Source: Brevibacillus daliensis (lineage in GTDB: Bacteria > Bacillota > Bacilli > Brevibacillales > Brevibacillaceae). Taken from it: DNA of 64,000 nucleotides. Below the pieces are notes generated by a model. The model was not told where the DNA came from. It saw only the letters and a list, made by a program, of their open reading frames with translations, and did not search any database. Positions 46,365-56,030 of the stretch are shown here, piece after piece. The translations under genes were made by a program, and so were the position numbers. Position 1 is the stretch's first letter, and the number at the start of each line of letters is the position of its first letter. The DNA is taken from the NCBI RefSeq assembly GCF_021245735.1, contig NZ_JAJISB010000004.1, positions 124,001 to 188,000 of the forward strand. The letters run 5' to 3'.

Positions 46365-46434
46365 TATAAAATGAGCCTGTATAAAAAATGGGTTTCTCGA
46401 CACTTGGTGAAAAGATAAAAGGAGTGCAAAATGG

Positions 46435-46875
46435 ATGGCAGTTGAAGTTGGAAGCATCATTGAAGGAAAAGTGACGGCAATTAAACCGTTTGGTATGTTT
46501 GTTGCTGTAAACGAAACGCAACAAGGGTTAGTTCACATCTCCCAGGTTGCTAATGGTTTTGTGAAGGATATCAATGAACACTTTTCCGTTGGAGATAGTG
46601 TAAAAGTAAAGGTTCTCTCCATCGATGATGCAGGTAAGATCTCCCTTTCCGTTCGTGCGGCTATGCCAGCACCAGAACGTGAAGCCCGCGATGAGCAAAA
46701 AGAGCGTGGTGGAGACCGTGGCGGATTCCGCGGTGGAAATCGTGGCGGCGATCGTGGTTTCAATAAGCGCGAAAATCCAAAGGACTCATTTGAAGACAAG
46801 CTGAAAAAGTGGATGAAGCACAGCGAAGAAAACTTGGCTACAATTAATAAAAAACAAAACAAACGCGGATATTAA
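46435..46875 (+). CDS. yugI: S1 RNA-binding domain protein, GSP13/YugI-like
   Basis: A 146-residue protein. Residues 1-75 are an S1 domain (GSIIEGKVTAIKPFGMFV, GLVHISQ, VKVKVLSIDDAGKISLS). Residues 80-120 are an Arg/Gly-rich tail (GGFRGGNRGGDRG), and a short charged helix ends it. B. subtilis YugI (GSP13) is a ribosome-associated stress protein of similar build. ATG at 46435 follows AAAGGAG ten bases upstream; the ATG at 46431 is out of frame. Confidence 0.85.
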   Translation: MAVEVGSIIEGKVTAIKPFGMFVAVNETQQGLVHISQVANGFVKDINEHFSVGDSVKVKVLSIDDAGKISLSVRAAMPAPEREARDEQKERGGDRGGFRGGNRGGDRGFNKRENPKDSFEDKLKKWMKHSEENLATINKKQNKRGY

Positions 46876-46898
46876 TTACAGCGATGTTATACAACGGG

Positions 46899-46927
46899 AA
46901 GAGGAACTATAATGGTTCCTCTTTTCT
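46899..46927 (+). terminator. Terminator after the S1-domain gene
   Basis: AAGAGGAAC pairs perfectly with GTTCCTCTT, followed by TTC and a T-rich tail. Confidence 0.85.
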
Positions 46928-46930
46928 TGT

Positions 46931-46985
46931 TACTGTATCGGAAAGAATAAACTGCGGAGCTTCTCATCCTGATACGCATGAAAAA
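46931..46985. repeat. Repeat family D, copy 2
   Basis: ACTGTATCGGAAAG ... CCTGATACGCATGAAAAA, matching 43781-43834. A truncated family A copy starts immediately after. Confidence 0.7.
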
Positions 46986-47026
46986 GAAGCACATTTTTTG
47001 TCTACGAACTCGTTAAGGTCCAGCAA
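46984..47026. repeat. Repeat family A, truncated copy
   Basis: About 40 bases nearly identical to the left arm of the palindrome at 3655-3861; the right arm is missing. It ends just before the ribosome site of the next gene. Confidence 0.75.
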
Positions 47027-47050
47027 GTTGGATATGGAGGGAAATGGATC

Positions 47051-47905
47051 GTGCAACAACCGATAGTCATAAGGTTACTTACAGACATGGAGGGAATAAT
47101 AACTGCTGTACGAGAGGAAAAACAGCTCGTAGATGGCGTTAATCTATACACGATTCAATATAAGAGTGGTTCTTTTCAAGTGAAGGCGCTATTGGCTATA
47201 CATAGCAATAGTGAATCTGATGCGTTAGGAGAGCAGACGAAATCTCCGGCTATTTTATATTGTCGTGGCGGCTACAAAAAGGTTGGACAAGTTAATCCAT
47301 TACGCATTTCTCAGATGGCTGCTTTTGGATACACGGTCCTTGCTCCTCATTATCGTGGCAATCAGGGAGGAACAGGCAAAGATGAATTCGGTGGAGACGA
47401 TATGGAGGACGTTCACGTAGCTTATGAGCTACTGCATGAAATGTCTTGGGTTGATGACAGCCGGATTCACTTATACGGTTTTTCACGTGGTGGGATGATG
47501 GCGCTACGAGCAGCAATGATTCCAGATCGCTATGCATCTGTTGTTGTATGGAGTGGCGTTAGCGATATGTATCTAACGTATGAAGAACGAAAAGACCTAC
47601 GCCCTTTGCTCGTGAAGCTGGTGGGAGAACCAGATCAGGAGAGTGAAGGATATGATATTCGCTCACCAATTAATTATACGGAGGATATTAGTTGTCCTGT
47701 CTTAATCATACACGGAACGGAAGATGAAAATGTAGGAATAGAACATGCAGTCCGTTTAGCGAATGAATTGAAAAACAGAGATAAAACGTATGAACTGTGG
47801 CTGGCTGAGGGTGCTACTCACCTATTTGATAGTCCCTATATGGAACAATATACAATCAAGATGTTTTCATGGCTGGACATGCAGGAATTCCGTATGAATT
47901 CGTAG
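47051..47905 (+). CDS. Alpha/beta hydrolase, prolyl oligopeptidase-like (S9)
   Basis: A 284-residue hydrolase with the elbow GFSRGGMM, an acidic residue in HGTEDENV and the histidine in EGATHLFDS; the HYRGNQGGTG segment is typical of acylaminoacyl-peptidase-like enzymes. There is no propeller domain or signal peptide. The start is GTG at 47051, nine bases after GGAGGG; the nearby ATG at 47044 is out of frame. Substrate unknown. Confidence 0.85.
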   Translation: MQQPIVIRLLTDMEGIITAVREEKQLVDGVNLYTIQYKSGSFQVKALLAIHSNSESDALGEQTKSPAILYCRGGYKKVGQVNPLRISQMAAFGYTVLAPHYRGNQGGTGKDEFGGDDMEDVHVAYELLHEMSWVDDSRIHLYGFSRGGMMALRAAMIPDRYASVVVWSGVSDMYLTYEERKDLRPLLVKLVGEPDQESEGYDIRSPINYTEDISCPVLIIHGTEDENVGIEHAVRLANELKNRDKTYELWLAEGATHLFDSPYMEQYTIKMFSWLDMQEFRMNS

Positions 47906-47970
47906 CGGTAAGGATACTTTTTTCGCTATAATAATGGTGAGATCAAGTAAAGGTTAGGTGGGGAAAATAC

Positions 47971-49197
47971 GTGCCACATGGATATTTCGATCAACATCAA
48001 CACAGTGACATAAATGAGTTAGCAGATGTCATAGGTGAATTGTTACAGAATCCCGTTACCATTGAAGATATGGATCACCGACTGCTTGCTTACAGTTCTC
48101 ATAGTGAAAGTACGGATCAAGCACGATGGTCAACGATTATGGGGCGCAGAGTTCCTGAGAAAGTATTGACTCGCCTATGGAAAGATGGCGTATTTCAGCA
48201 TTTGTTTAGTCAAGTTGATCCTGTTCATATTCCAGAGAAGGTAGAAATTGGTCTTGGACAGCGAGTAGCGATTGCCATTCGCAGAGGATCGGATATACTT
48301 GGATACATTTGGGCTCAGGAAGTAAATCGACCTTTAACGAGTGAAGATGACGAAATATTACGGCAGGCAGCGAAGGCAGCCGTTCCATTGTTCTTGCAAC
48401 GACAGGGTAAACGAAAGGCAGAGGAAGGTAGACGCAAGGAGTTTTTGTGGGAGCTACTGTTAGGGAGTCACCGTGATGAATCCCTTCTGTTACAAAAAGC
48501 TGCCAAACTACAAATGGAAATACCCCCGCCTTTTCTGATAAGTGTGGTTGATATAACAGAACCGCAGGGAGAGCAGCTAACCCAGTTGTTGTACCCTTTA
48601 TTGATGCGAGATAAGGTATATAACGTAACAGACGGTTCACAGGTAATTCTACTGATCTGTTCACGAAAAGGGGGACAGTGTAATGATGGTACCCTATTAC
48701 AGCTTGTCGATCAGTTTATGGAAGAGGCATTTTCCAAGATTGTAGATAAATTTGGAGAAGAAAATGTATTTGTTGGTTGTGGAAGACCTGTACAGACGCT
48801 GACTGATAGCAGACAAAGTTATCAGGAGGCATTGCAAATGGTTCAAGTCAAACGCCAATTTCCACGAGAGACTAGACATCTTATTCATTATAACAAGTTA
48901 GGTTTGTATCGCATGCTTGCACATATGCATTTAATTAATGATGCACAAGGTTATACGAATGAAGGCTTAGGCAAGCTTTTGGCATATGACAGGGAGAATC
49001 AAACGAATCTGATGGAGACATTGGAAGTATTTCTTGATCACGTAGGGAAAGTAAATGTCACAGCTTCACAGCTCCATATCCATATTAATACGTTAAGCTA
49101 TCGCCTAAAGCGAATCGAAGAAATTACGGGGTATAATCTGGACGATCCCAATGATCGATTTAGTCTGTACGCAGATCTGAAACTGTTGAAGATATGA
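47971..49197 (+). CDS. adeR: PucR/CdaR-family regulator, likely activator of ald
   Basis: A 408-residue regulator with an N-terminal sensory region, a GGDEF-like CdaR middle segment and a C-terminal HTH_30 (NVTASQLHIHINTLSYRLKRIEEITGYNL). In B. subtilis the related AdeR lies beside ald and activates it; the same neighbourhood here supports that role. The GTG start follows GGTGGGG. A perfect palindrome in the gap to ald (49212-49231) is a candidate binding site. Confidence 0.82.
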   Translation: MPHGYFDQHQHSDINELADVIGELLQNPVTIEDMDHRLLAYSSHSESTDQARWSTIMGRRVPEKVLTRLWKDGVFQHLFSQVDPVHIPEKVEIGLGQRVAIAIRRGSDILGYIWAQEVNRPLTSEDDEILRQAAKAAVPLFLQRQGKRKAEEGRRKEFLWELLLGSHRDESLLLQKAAKLQMEIPPPFLISVVDITEPQGEQLTQLLYPLLMRDKVYNVTDGSQVILLICSRKGGQCNDGTLLQLVDQFMEEAFSKIVDKFGEENVFVGCGRPVQTLTDSRQSYQEALQMVQVKRQFPRETRHLIHYNKLGLYRMLAHMHLINDAQGYTNEGLGKLLAYDRENQTNLMETLEVFLDHVGKVNVTASQLHIHINTLSYRLKRIEEITGYNLDDPNDRFSLYADLKLLKI

Positions 49198-49211
49198 ATA
49201 AAATAAGGCGT

Positions 49212-49231
49212 ATTTGTGAAAATTCACAAAT
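49212..49231. promoter_or_regulatory. Candidate AdeR operator upstream of ald
   Basis: ATTTGTGAA-AA-TTCACAAAT is a perfect 9+2+9 inverted repeat about 100 bases before the ald start, a plausible place for an activator to bind. Confidence 0.55.
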
Positions 49232-49334
49232 TAGTCAACAATTTCTCAAAAAAATCACTAATTTTGCTTGAAGCGAATCGCTGTTACACTAAAAAAAGGA
49301 AGATATTAGCGGTGCATTTTAAGGAGGAATAGTC

Positions 49335-50462
49335 ATGATAATTGGAATTCCAAAAGAGGTTAAAAACAACGAAAATCGCGTCGCAATTACACCTGCAGGC
49401 GTTACAGCTTTGGTGCAAAATGGACATGAAGTATTGATAGAAACAACCGCTGGAATTGGAAGCGGTTTCACCGATAAAGAATATGAAGCAGTGGGAGCAA
49501 AGATTGTTCCAACAGCAAGTGACGCCTGGAATGCAAACATGGTTATGAAGGTAAAAGAGCCACTTTCTTCTGAATACGGTTACTTCCGTGAAGGACAAAT
49601 TCTTTTCACGTACCTGCACTTAGCGCCAGAACCAGAGCTGACGAAAGCACTTGTGGATAAAAAAGTAATCGCTATTGCCTACGAAACCATTCAAATGCCA
49701 AATGGCTCCTTGCCACTTTTAATGCCAATGTCTGAAGTTGCGGGACGAATGTCTGTTCAAATCGGAGCTCAGTTCCTGGAGAAGCCATACGGTGGTAAAG
49801 GTGTGTTACTTGGTGGCGTACCGGGCGTTCCAAAAGGCGAGGTAGTAATTGTCGGTGGTGGTATCGTTGGGACGAATGCAGCTAAGATGGCATTAGGATT
49901 AGGTGCAAATGTTACAATTTTAGATATCAGTGCAGATCGTCTACGCCAGCTAGATGATCAGTTCGATGGACGTATTCATACGCTTATTTCCAATAGCTTT
50001 AACATTGCCAACGCAGTGAAAAAAGCTGATTTGCTAGTGGGAGCTGTATTAATTCCTGGAGCACGCGCCCCTCGTTTGGTAACAGAAGAAATGGTAAAAT
50101 CGATGTCTCCTGGTTCTGTAATCGTAGACGTAGCGATCGACCAAGGTGGTTCGATTGAAACCGTCGATCGCATTACTACCCATGATCAACCAACTTACGA
50201 GAAACATGGCGTTATCCACTATTCAGTAGCCAACATGCCTGGAGCAGTAGCGCGTACTTCTACGCTTGCACTAACGAACGTAACGGTGCCGTACGCTGTC
50301 CAATTAGCTAACAAGGGTTATCTGGATGCCATCAGAAGCAATGCTGCTTTGGCGAAAGGTGTGAACGTTATTAACGGTCACGTAACGTTCAAGGCGGTTG
50401 CCGAAGCGCACAATTTGCCATACAGTGAGCTGGAAGAAGCATTATTGGTAAGCAGTAAATAA
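49335..50462 (+). CDS. ald: Alanine dehydrogenase
   Basis: Ald catalyses the NAD-dependent interconversion of L-alanine and pyruvate plus ammonia, used during sporulation and alanine growth. The 375-residue protein begins [20 protein letters not shown], has the NAD-binding loop [19 protein letters not shown] and the [17 protein letters not shown] signature. ATG follows TAAGGAGG. A strong terminator follows, so it is probably a single-gene unit controlled by the adjacent PucR-family regulator. Confidence 0.97.
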   Translation: MIIGIPKEVKNNENRVAITPAGVTALVQNGHEVLIETTAGIGSGFTDKEYEAVGAKIVPTASDAWNANMVMKVKEPLSSEYGYFREGQILFTYLHLAPEPELTKALVDKKVIAIAYETIQMPNGSLPLLMPMSEVAGRMSVQIGAQFLEKPYGGKGVLLGGVPGVPKGEVVIVGGGIVGTNAAKMALGLGANVTILDISADRLRQLDDQFDGRIHTLISNSFNIANAVKKADLLVGAVLIPGARAPRLVTEEMVKSMSPGSVIVDVAIDQGGSIETVDRITTHDQPTYEKHGVIHYSVANMPGAVARTSTLALTNVTVPYAVQLANKGYLDAIRSNAALAKGVNVINGHVTFKAVAEAHNLPYSELEEALLVSSK

Positions 50463-50482
50463 GAGAATATGATGCTGTAAGG

Positions 50483-50518
50483 TGCCATACTTTTTGTCAA
50501 AAGGTATGGCATTTTTTT
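50483..50518 (+). terminator. Terminator of ald
   Basis: TGCCATAC pairs with GTATGGCA, followed by seven T. Confidence 0.92.
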
Positions 50519-50555
50519 ATAGGATTGCTTCTTCTGCTAACAGCTTCGGTGAAAA

Positions 50556-50608
50556 AACAATAACAATAACAATAACAATAACAATAACAATAACAATAAC
50601 AATAACAA
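50556..50608. repeat. Hexanucleotide tandem repeat (AACAAT)x8
   Basis: Eight perfect AACAAT units (50556-50603) plus a partial ninth, in the gap between ald and pyrD. Confidence 0.95.
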
Positions 50609-50623
50609 CACCAACAGCCTGCA

Positions 50624-50828
50624 AAAACCAGCTTCTCTTTTCACAAAGAGCGTCTTGGCGAAGCCCGACCCAGCGGAGCACTATTCATCGGGAGTAAGAA
50701 GCGAACCCCAGCAAGTCTTACAGTGAATACATCGTTGTGAGCTTCCCCGAGGAATAGTGCGGAGCGGACAGTCCGACCCCTTGCGGGGCGAAGACTTTTA
50801 GCGAAGGGTGAAAAGAGAAGCTGGTTTT
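50624..50828. repeat. Repeat family B, copy 2
   Basis: 205 bases, same ends and perfect 21-bp terminal inverted repeats as the copy at 3910-4114. The internal stem GCACTATTC with GAATAGTGC is fully paired here. Flanks of the two copies differ apart from CTCCACT on the right. Confidence 0.88.
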
Positions 50829-50946
50829 CTCCACTATGGTAGGAAGAGGACGATCTTTTTTATGCATTCTTTCTATCCAAACAAGAATGTTTATGGTATT
50901 CTCAAATATTGAGAACAGAATATGCGTTAGGAGTGGAGAGGCAACT

Positions 50947-52032
50947 ATGTATAAGCACCTGAAAAAATGGGTATTCAAAATGGACCCTGAGAAGGCACAC
51001 GAGAATGCAATCATGGGACTAAAGCTTGCAGATAGCGTACCTTTAGGAAACAAAGTACTAGACTCTCTGTACGGCTATAAGAATCCCCATTTGGCTAACA
51101 AGGTTTGGGATATTGTATTCCCTAATCCAGTGGGACTAGCTGCTGGATTTGACAAAAACGCAGAAGTATATCGACCGCTTGCTCATGTTGGTTTTGGACA
51201 TGTAGAAGTAGGAACGATAACTCCGTTGGCTCAGCCAGGTAATGACAAACCACGCCTCTTTCGTTTAGTTGAAGATGATGCCATTATTAACCGTATGGGT
51301 TTTAATAACTCCGGTACTCAGATTGTAGCCAAAAATCTTGCTCACTACCAAGATACGGCGATGCCAGTAGGTATTAACATCGGGAAAAACAAGCTAACAC
51401 CTAATGAAAAAGCCGCTAGTGACTATGAAAAATGCTTGGAAGCTTTGTATCCCTACGGTCATTACTTTGGAATTAATGTAAGCTCACCTAACACTCCTAA
51501 CTTACGTGACTTGCAACAAGTAGACAGCTTGCGCCATTTACTTCGTACCATCCGTCAAAAGGCAGATGAACTGGAGAAAAACGGAGCAAAAAGAAAGCCG
51601 ATTTTGCTAAAAGTAGCGCCTGATATGTCTGATGAACAGATGAAGGACGTCGTACAAGTTGCTCTGGAAGAAGGCATGGACGGATTAATCGCTACGAACA
51701 CTACACTATCCAGAGAACATGTTACAAATCGCCAACTGGCGGAACAGACAGGTGGTCTGAGTGGACCAATGTTGTTCCCGCGAGCACTGGAAGTTGTGCG
51801 TGATATTTATCAGGAAGTGGGCGATAAGCTGCCGATCATCGGAGTGGGCGGTATTTTTACCGGTGATGACGCTTATCGTATGATGCGCGCTGGAGCAAGT
51901 ATGGTTCAAATCTATACGAGTATGATCTATATCGGACCAGGAGCTCCTGGCGAGATTAATGCACGTTTGTATCAGTTGATGAAACAGGATGGATTTGATA
52001 AGGTCAGCCAAATTATTGGTGCAGATCGCTAG
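50947..52032 (+). CDS. pyrD: Dihydroorotate dehydrogenase (quinone), class 2
   Basis: PyrD oxidises dihydroorotate to orotate using FMN and the quinone pool. The 361-residue length, N-terminal helical extension (KHLKKWVFKMDPEKAHENA), NPVGLAAGFDKNAEVY and the catalytic serine in NVSSPNTPNLR identify the membrane-associated class 2 enzyme. The ATG at 50947 follows GGAGAGG. It stands alone, apart from any pyr operon. Confidence 0.95.
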   Translation: MYKHLKKWVFKMDPEKAHENAIMGLKLADSVPLGNKVLDSLYGYKNPHLANKVWDIVFPNPVGLAAGFDKNAEVYRPLAHVGFGHVEVGTITPLAQPGNDKPRLFRLVEDDAIINRMGFNNSGTQIVAKNLAHYQDTAMPVGINIGKNKLTPNEKAASDYEKCLEALYPYGHYFGINVSSPNTPNLRDLQQVDSLRHLLRTIRQKADELEKNGAKRKPILLKVAPDMSDEQMKDVVQVALEEGMDGLIATNTTLSREHVTNRQLAEQTGGLSGPMLFPRALEVVRDIYQEVGDKLPIIGVGGIFTGDDAYRMMRAGASMVQIYTSMIYIGPGAPGEINARLYQLMKQDGFDKVSQIIGADR

Positions 52033-52047
52033 AAAGACTGTAAGTTT

Positions 52048-52085
52048 CAACCCTTTGCCATTGTGCGGTAAAGGGTTGTTTTTCA
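52048..52085 (+). terminator. Terminator of pyrD
   Basis: CAACCCTTT pairs perfectly with AAAGGGTTG, followed by TTTTT. Confidence 0.92.
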
Positions 52086-52173
52086 TTAGTACCAGCGGCT
52101 ACAATGAAACGTAATACTAACAGGCGAAACTGGCATGTTCTAATTCGAGGAAATGGGAAACGGGGGCTAAGTG

Positions 52174-53103
52174 ATGAGAATTCTAATGGTTGGTGCTGGG
52201 GCGGTTGGAGGCTATTATGGAGGGCGCTTATTGGAAGCAAAGAAAGATATCACATTTTTAGTGCGTTCAGGACGGAAGAAACAGCTTGAAGCGAGAGGCC
52301 TTCGCATCGAAAGCGTGCATGGTGACGCTACGCTTACCCCACTATTATTAGTGGCTGGTGAAAATTCAGAAGCTTTTGATTTGATTATACTATCACCCAA
52401 AGCGTATCATCTCGATCAAATCATGGAGGATATGGCTCCATATGTGGGAGAAGAGACCCTGATTATGCCGTTGTTAAATGGAATGGCACATATGGAACGC
52501 TTGCAACAACGTTTCGGAGCAGATCGGGTGTTGGGAGGGCTTTGTTTTATTGAATCCACGCTAAATCAAGAGGGAGATGTCATTCAGACCAGTAAAGTAC
52601 ACCGTCTGGCATATGGGGAATGGAATGGTGGGACATCAGAACGTGTTCAGAAAATACAGGAGTTTTTTGCGGATGCCAATGCGCAATTTGATCTTTCGGA
52701 ACAGATTCAGACAGAAGCATGGCATAAATATCTGTACATCACTACATTATCTGGTATCACTACCTTAATGAAATCATCAGTAGGACCTATTAAGGAAGCA
52801 CCCAATGGAATGGAATTGGTTGAACAGTTGTTTCGGGAATGTATAGCGGTTATGGAGGCAGTGGATGCTCCGATCGCTTCAGATATTTTGGAAAAGTGGA
52901 TGGTAACATTTGAGAAGCAGGGCTATAAAACAAAATCATCTATGCTTCGCGACATGGAAAAAGGATTATATGTAGAGGCGGATCACTTGCAAGGTTATCT
53001 GCTTAAACTGGCTAAGGAGCAAGAAGTTGAGACACCGCTACTTAGAATCGTCTACAACAATCTAAAAATATATGAAGAAAATCTGGTATCTGCCAAGCTC
53101 TAA
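52174..53103 (+). CDS. 2-dehydropantoate 2-reductase (ketopantoate reductase family)
   Basis: A 309-residue NADP-dependent reductase with the N-terminal Rossmann loop MVGAGAVGGYYGGRL, LLNGMAHMERL and a C-terminal ApbA/PanE domain ending in SSMLRDMEKGLYVEADHLQG. The reaction in pantothenate synthesis is 2-dehydropantoate to pantoate, but many paralogues exist in Bacillales and no pan genes are near, so substrate is not certain. ATG at 52174 follows GGGGG; GTG at 52171 is the alternative. Confidence 0.88.
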   Translation: MRILMVGAGAVGGYYGGRLLEAKKDITFLVRSGRKKQLEARGLRIESVHGDATLTPLLLVAGENSEAFDLIILSPKAYHLDQIMEDMAPYVGEETLIMPLLNGMAHMERLQQRFGADRVLGGLCFIESTLNQEGDVIQTSKVHRLAYGEWNGGTSERVQKIQEFFADANAQFDLSEQIQTEAWHKYLYITTLSGITTLMKSSVGPIKEAPNGMELVEQLFRECIAVMEAVDAPIASDILEKWMVTFEKQGYKTKSSMLRDMEKGLYVEADHLQGYLLKLAKEQEVETPLLRIVYNNLKIYEENLVSAKL

Positions 53104-53225
53104 AAAAAGGTAGGGCACAGGTTCTATTTATACGGACCAGAGTATTTTACATTCTGACCCGTTAACAAAAGCGAATTGCCTTTAACTAGTGTATAATAAG
53201 TGACGTAAAGGAGGTCGATTCGTTA

Positions 53226-54164
53226 ATGGAAGTAGTAAAAATTTCGCCTCGTGGCTATTGCTATGGCGTGGTTGATGCAATGGTACTCTCAATTAAAACA
53301 GCAAAAGACCAGAATCTACCCCGCCCTATCTATATTTTGGGCATGATTGTGCATAATTCTCATGTAACAGATGCCTTTGATAAAGAAGGAATCATTACGC
53401 TGGATGGTGAAGATCGTCTTGCGCTTTTAGATAAAATAGATCACGGAACAGTAATTTTCACTGCGCACGGTGTTTCGCCGGAAGTGCGTAAAAAAGCTAG
53501 AGAGAAAGGGCTAACCGTAGTAGATGCTACATGCCCTGATGTCACCAAAACACATGATTTGATTGAGCAAAAAGTGAAGGAAGGCTATCAAGTACTTTAT
53601 ATTGGTAAAAAGAGCCATCCTGAGCCAGAGGGTGCAATTGGAATTGCCCCTGACAAGGTTCATCTAATCAACAGTCTGGACGATGTTGATGCTTTGCAGA
53701 TTCCAAAGGATAAGGTTATCGTAACGAATCAAACGACGATGAGCCAATGGGATGTTAAGCACTTGATGGATGCGATTAAAGAAAAATACCCGACTGTGGA
53801 AGTTCACAATGAGATTTGTATGGCAACTCAAGTGAGACAAGAAGCAGTAGCCAATCGATCTGGTGAGGCAGAGCTTACTATCGTGGTTGGTGACCCTCGC
53901 AGTAACAATTCAAATCGATTGGCGCAGGTGTCAGAAGAGATTGCAGGGGTACCTGCCTATCGAATTTCTGACCTTTCTGAGCTGGATTTGGAATGGTTGA
54001 AAGGGAAAAAACGGGTGTCAGTTACTTCTGGTGCCTCAACGCCAACCCCGCTGACCAAAGAGGTTATTTCATTCCTGGAACAGTATGAGGAGAGTAATCC
54101 GGCTACCTGGGAGAAAAAACGTACGGTTAATTTTAATAAGTTGCTGCCAACGGTTAAAGACTAG
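53226..54164 (+). CDS. ispH: 4-hydroxy-3-methylbut-2-enyl diphosphate reductase
   Basis: IspH makes IPP and DMAPP in the last step of the MEP pathway. The 312-residue protein has the three cluster cysteines in [15 protein letters not shown] and [12 protein letters not shown], plus TAHGVSPEV and [13 protein letters not shown] follows AAAGGAGG. It is monocistronic in appearance, with a hairpin downstream. Confidence 0.96.
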   Translation: MEVVKISPRGYCYGVVDAMVLSIKTAKDQNLPRPIYILGMIVHNSHVTDAFDKEGIITLDGEDRLALLDKIDHGTVIFTAHGVSPEVRKKAREKGLTVVDATCPDVTKTHDLIEQKVKEGYQVLYIGKKSHPEPEGAIGIAPDKVHLINSLDDVDALQIPKDKVIVTNQTTMSQWDVKHLMDAIKEKYPTVEVHNEICMATQVRQEAVANRSGEAELTIVVGDPRSNNSNRLAQVSEEIAGVPAYRISDLSELDLEWLKGKKRVSVTSGASTPTPLTKEVISFLEQYEESNPATWEKKRTVNFNKLLPTVKD

Positions 54165-54191
54165 AAGGAAGCAGCTGACCTAGATAACAGT

Positions 54192-54245
54192 AACAGCTTC
54201 TTCGAGTGGATGGAAACATTCCTCGACGGGAGCTGTTCTTTCTGG
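54192..54245 (+). terminator. Probable terminator after ispH
   Basis: AACAGCT pairs with AGCTGTT, inner stem CGAG with CTCG, then CTTTCT. The T-tract is imperfect. Confidence 0.55.
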
Positions 54246-54317
54246 GTGGTGAGTAAAAGAGAGGTCGTACCAGAGGCATATGATACTAATTGATTATAAG
54301 CAGAAGGGACACTACAT

Positions 54318-55526
54318 ATGAGTAGCCAAGAAAATCAGACAGCTATATCTGGACAAAACCCTGCAAATGTTTATTTTGCATTAAGTGGCCTATATCTTTT
54401 TTTGTATTATTCAATGGGAGCGTATTCACCATTATTAACGGAATATTTTAATGGAATTGGTTTTTCTGGTACACAAATTGGAATACTTGCCTCGATTACA
54501 CCCGTCGTGTCACTATTGCTGCAGCCTGTCTGGGGGATTGTTTGTGACCGATTTCAAATACGTAAAAAGGTACTGTTGTTAAATTTAATGCTAGCTGCCC
54601 TTGCACTCTTGGCATTTACGGCAGTGACTAGCTATGCATGGGTATTTTTCTTTATTACCGTATTTTCCATTTTTCAATGTGCAGTGGTGCCCATCTCAGA
54701 CAGTTTGACATTAAGCTATACGACCAAACGTAAAATGCAATTTGGCAATATTCGACTGTGGGGAGCTGTTGGATTCTCCATCGCTGCTTTTTTTACGGCA
54801 CTGGCTGTTGATCGATTTGGACCATCTGCTATTTTTTACAGTGCTTCTGCTACGTTTTTAATTGCCATTCTCTTCCTGTTCAAGATTCCAGATGAGAAAG
54901 TGGAGAACAGGGGAATCGTCACCCCAGGTTTTAAAGGTGCAGGAGAGTTATTACGTATACCACGTTATTCCCTATTCTTAGTGAGTGCTTTTTTTATGTA
55001 TGGATCGATTAATGCGCACAATACCTGGTTTAATATCTACTATCAACATATCGGAGGGGAGCTAGCCTCCTTAGGATTTGCATTCCTTCTGTTTGCTGGT
55101 AGTGAAGTGCCAGCTATGAAGATGGCGTACCGATTTATAAATCGATTGGGACTTGAGAAAACCTTACTCTTGGCATGTACCATCTCCGCTTGTAGATGGC
55201 TGTTTTATGGTACTGCCCCTAGCACTACGGTTATTCTTGGCTTCTTCTTCTTGCAAGGCCTCTCTGTCGGATTATTCCTGGCAACAGCAGCACAATTCGT
55301 ACGAGAAAACACACCAGTCAATCTGCAAGTTACTGCCTTGGCAGTGTTTTCCTCGATAGGAATAGGATTAGGTTCCATGTTTGCTAATTTCTTTGCAGGA
55401 GTCATCATGGATAATTTTGGAATTTTATATACGTACACATTTTTCGGGGTAGCTACGTCTATTGGTGTTATACCACTATTATTAATCTGCTATGGACCAT
55501 TTCGGAATAAGAAACCTATGATGTAA
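54318..55526 (+). CDS. MFS transporter (MFS_1_like / PPP-type)
   Basis: A 402-residue, 12-TM carrier. The cytoplasmic loop PVWGIVCDRFQIRKK is motif A-like and the NIRLWGAVGFS segment is typical of the phenylpropionate/nucleoside-symporter-related MFS group. Substrate cannot be assigned. The ATG is preceded by a weak AGAAGGG site. It ends in a strong bidirectional terminator shared with the convergent coat gene. Confidence 0.88.
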   Translation: MSSQENQTAISGQNPANVYFALSGLYLFLYYSMGAYSPLLTEYFNGIGFSGTQIGILASITPVVSLLLQPVWGIVCDRFQIRKKVLLLNLMLAALALLAFTAVTSYAWVFFFITVFSIFQCAVVPISDSLTLSYTTKRKMQFGNIRLWGAVGFSIAAFFTALAVDRFGPSAIFYSASATFLIAILFLFKIPDEKVENRGIVTPGFKGAGELLRIPRYSLFLVSAFFMYGSINAHNTWFNIYYQHIGGELASLGFAFLLFAGSEVPAMKMAYRFINRLGLEKTLLLACTISACRWLFYGTAPSTTVILGFFFLQGLSVGLFLATAAQFVRENTPVNLQVTALAVFSSIGIGLGSMFANFFAGVIMDNFGILYTYTFFGVATSIGVIPLLLICYGPFRNKKPMM

Positions 55527-55557
55527 ACGGTATAAAATAGTATTGCCCATAACAAGT

Positions 55558-55602
55558 AAAAGGCTTTCGCATAATGATTGATTGCGAAAGCCTTTTACTT
55601 TA
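55558..55602. terminator. Bidirectional terminator between MFS and coat genes
   Basis: AAAAGGCTTTCGCA pairs perfectly with TGCGAAAGCCTTTT. Confidence 0.93.
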
Positions 55603-55618
55603 ATTAGATCGGGTTTCT

Positions 55619-56002
55619 TTAGTGTGAGTAAGGGAATTGCGTGGAGTATCCGCTAAACTGTTGATAGGCTTGCTGTAATTTTTGCTGGTCTTCTGCCTCC
55701 AGTTTGTACCATCCTTTTTGGAACATCTGATTATATAGTTCGCGAGCAGAATCCTGCGTTTCGGTAAGTAATTGCATATAAGTCTGGTGAAGCTGGTCGT
55801 GGCTAGCTTCCCATGCCGCAATGTTCAAGCCTTCAGCGAGATATTTACAGGTAGCCAAGGCATCGTTTAGAAAATCTCGATCATTCATTTCCGGCCCTTT
55901 TACTTTTGGTACGTCAGTAGATTGCGGATTAGCAATTTGTTTATTCTGCATACCAGCTTGACCTTGTCCTTGATTTCCTGGGTGATGGAATGTATGTGTC
56001 AT
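55619..56002 (-). CDS. Spore coat protein, CotF family
   Basis: A 127-residue protein with a Gln/Asn/Gly-rich start and a helical body (DRDFLNDALATCKYLAEGLNIAAWEASHDQLHQTY), the pattern of Coat_F proteins (CotF, YhcQ). It follows a related ferritin-like coat gene by 28 bases on the same strand. The ATG has AAAGGAGG upstream. Expression in the mother cell late in sporulation is expected from the family. Confidence 0.85.
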   Translation of the reverse strand: MTHTFHHPGNQGQGQAGMQNKQIANPQSTDVPKVKGPEMNDRDFLNDALATCKYLAEGLNIAAWEASHDQLHQTYMQLLTETQDSARELYNQMFQKGWYKLEAEDQQKLQQAYQQFSGYSTQFPYSH

Positions 56003-56030
56003 AATCTATTTTCCTCCTTTCACTTCTTCT

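Noticed and set aside
50556..50608. Tandem array as a CRISPR
   Set aside because: Units are 6 bases with no spacers.
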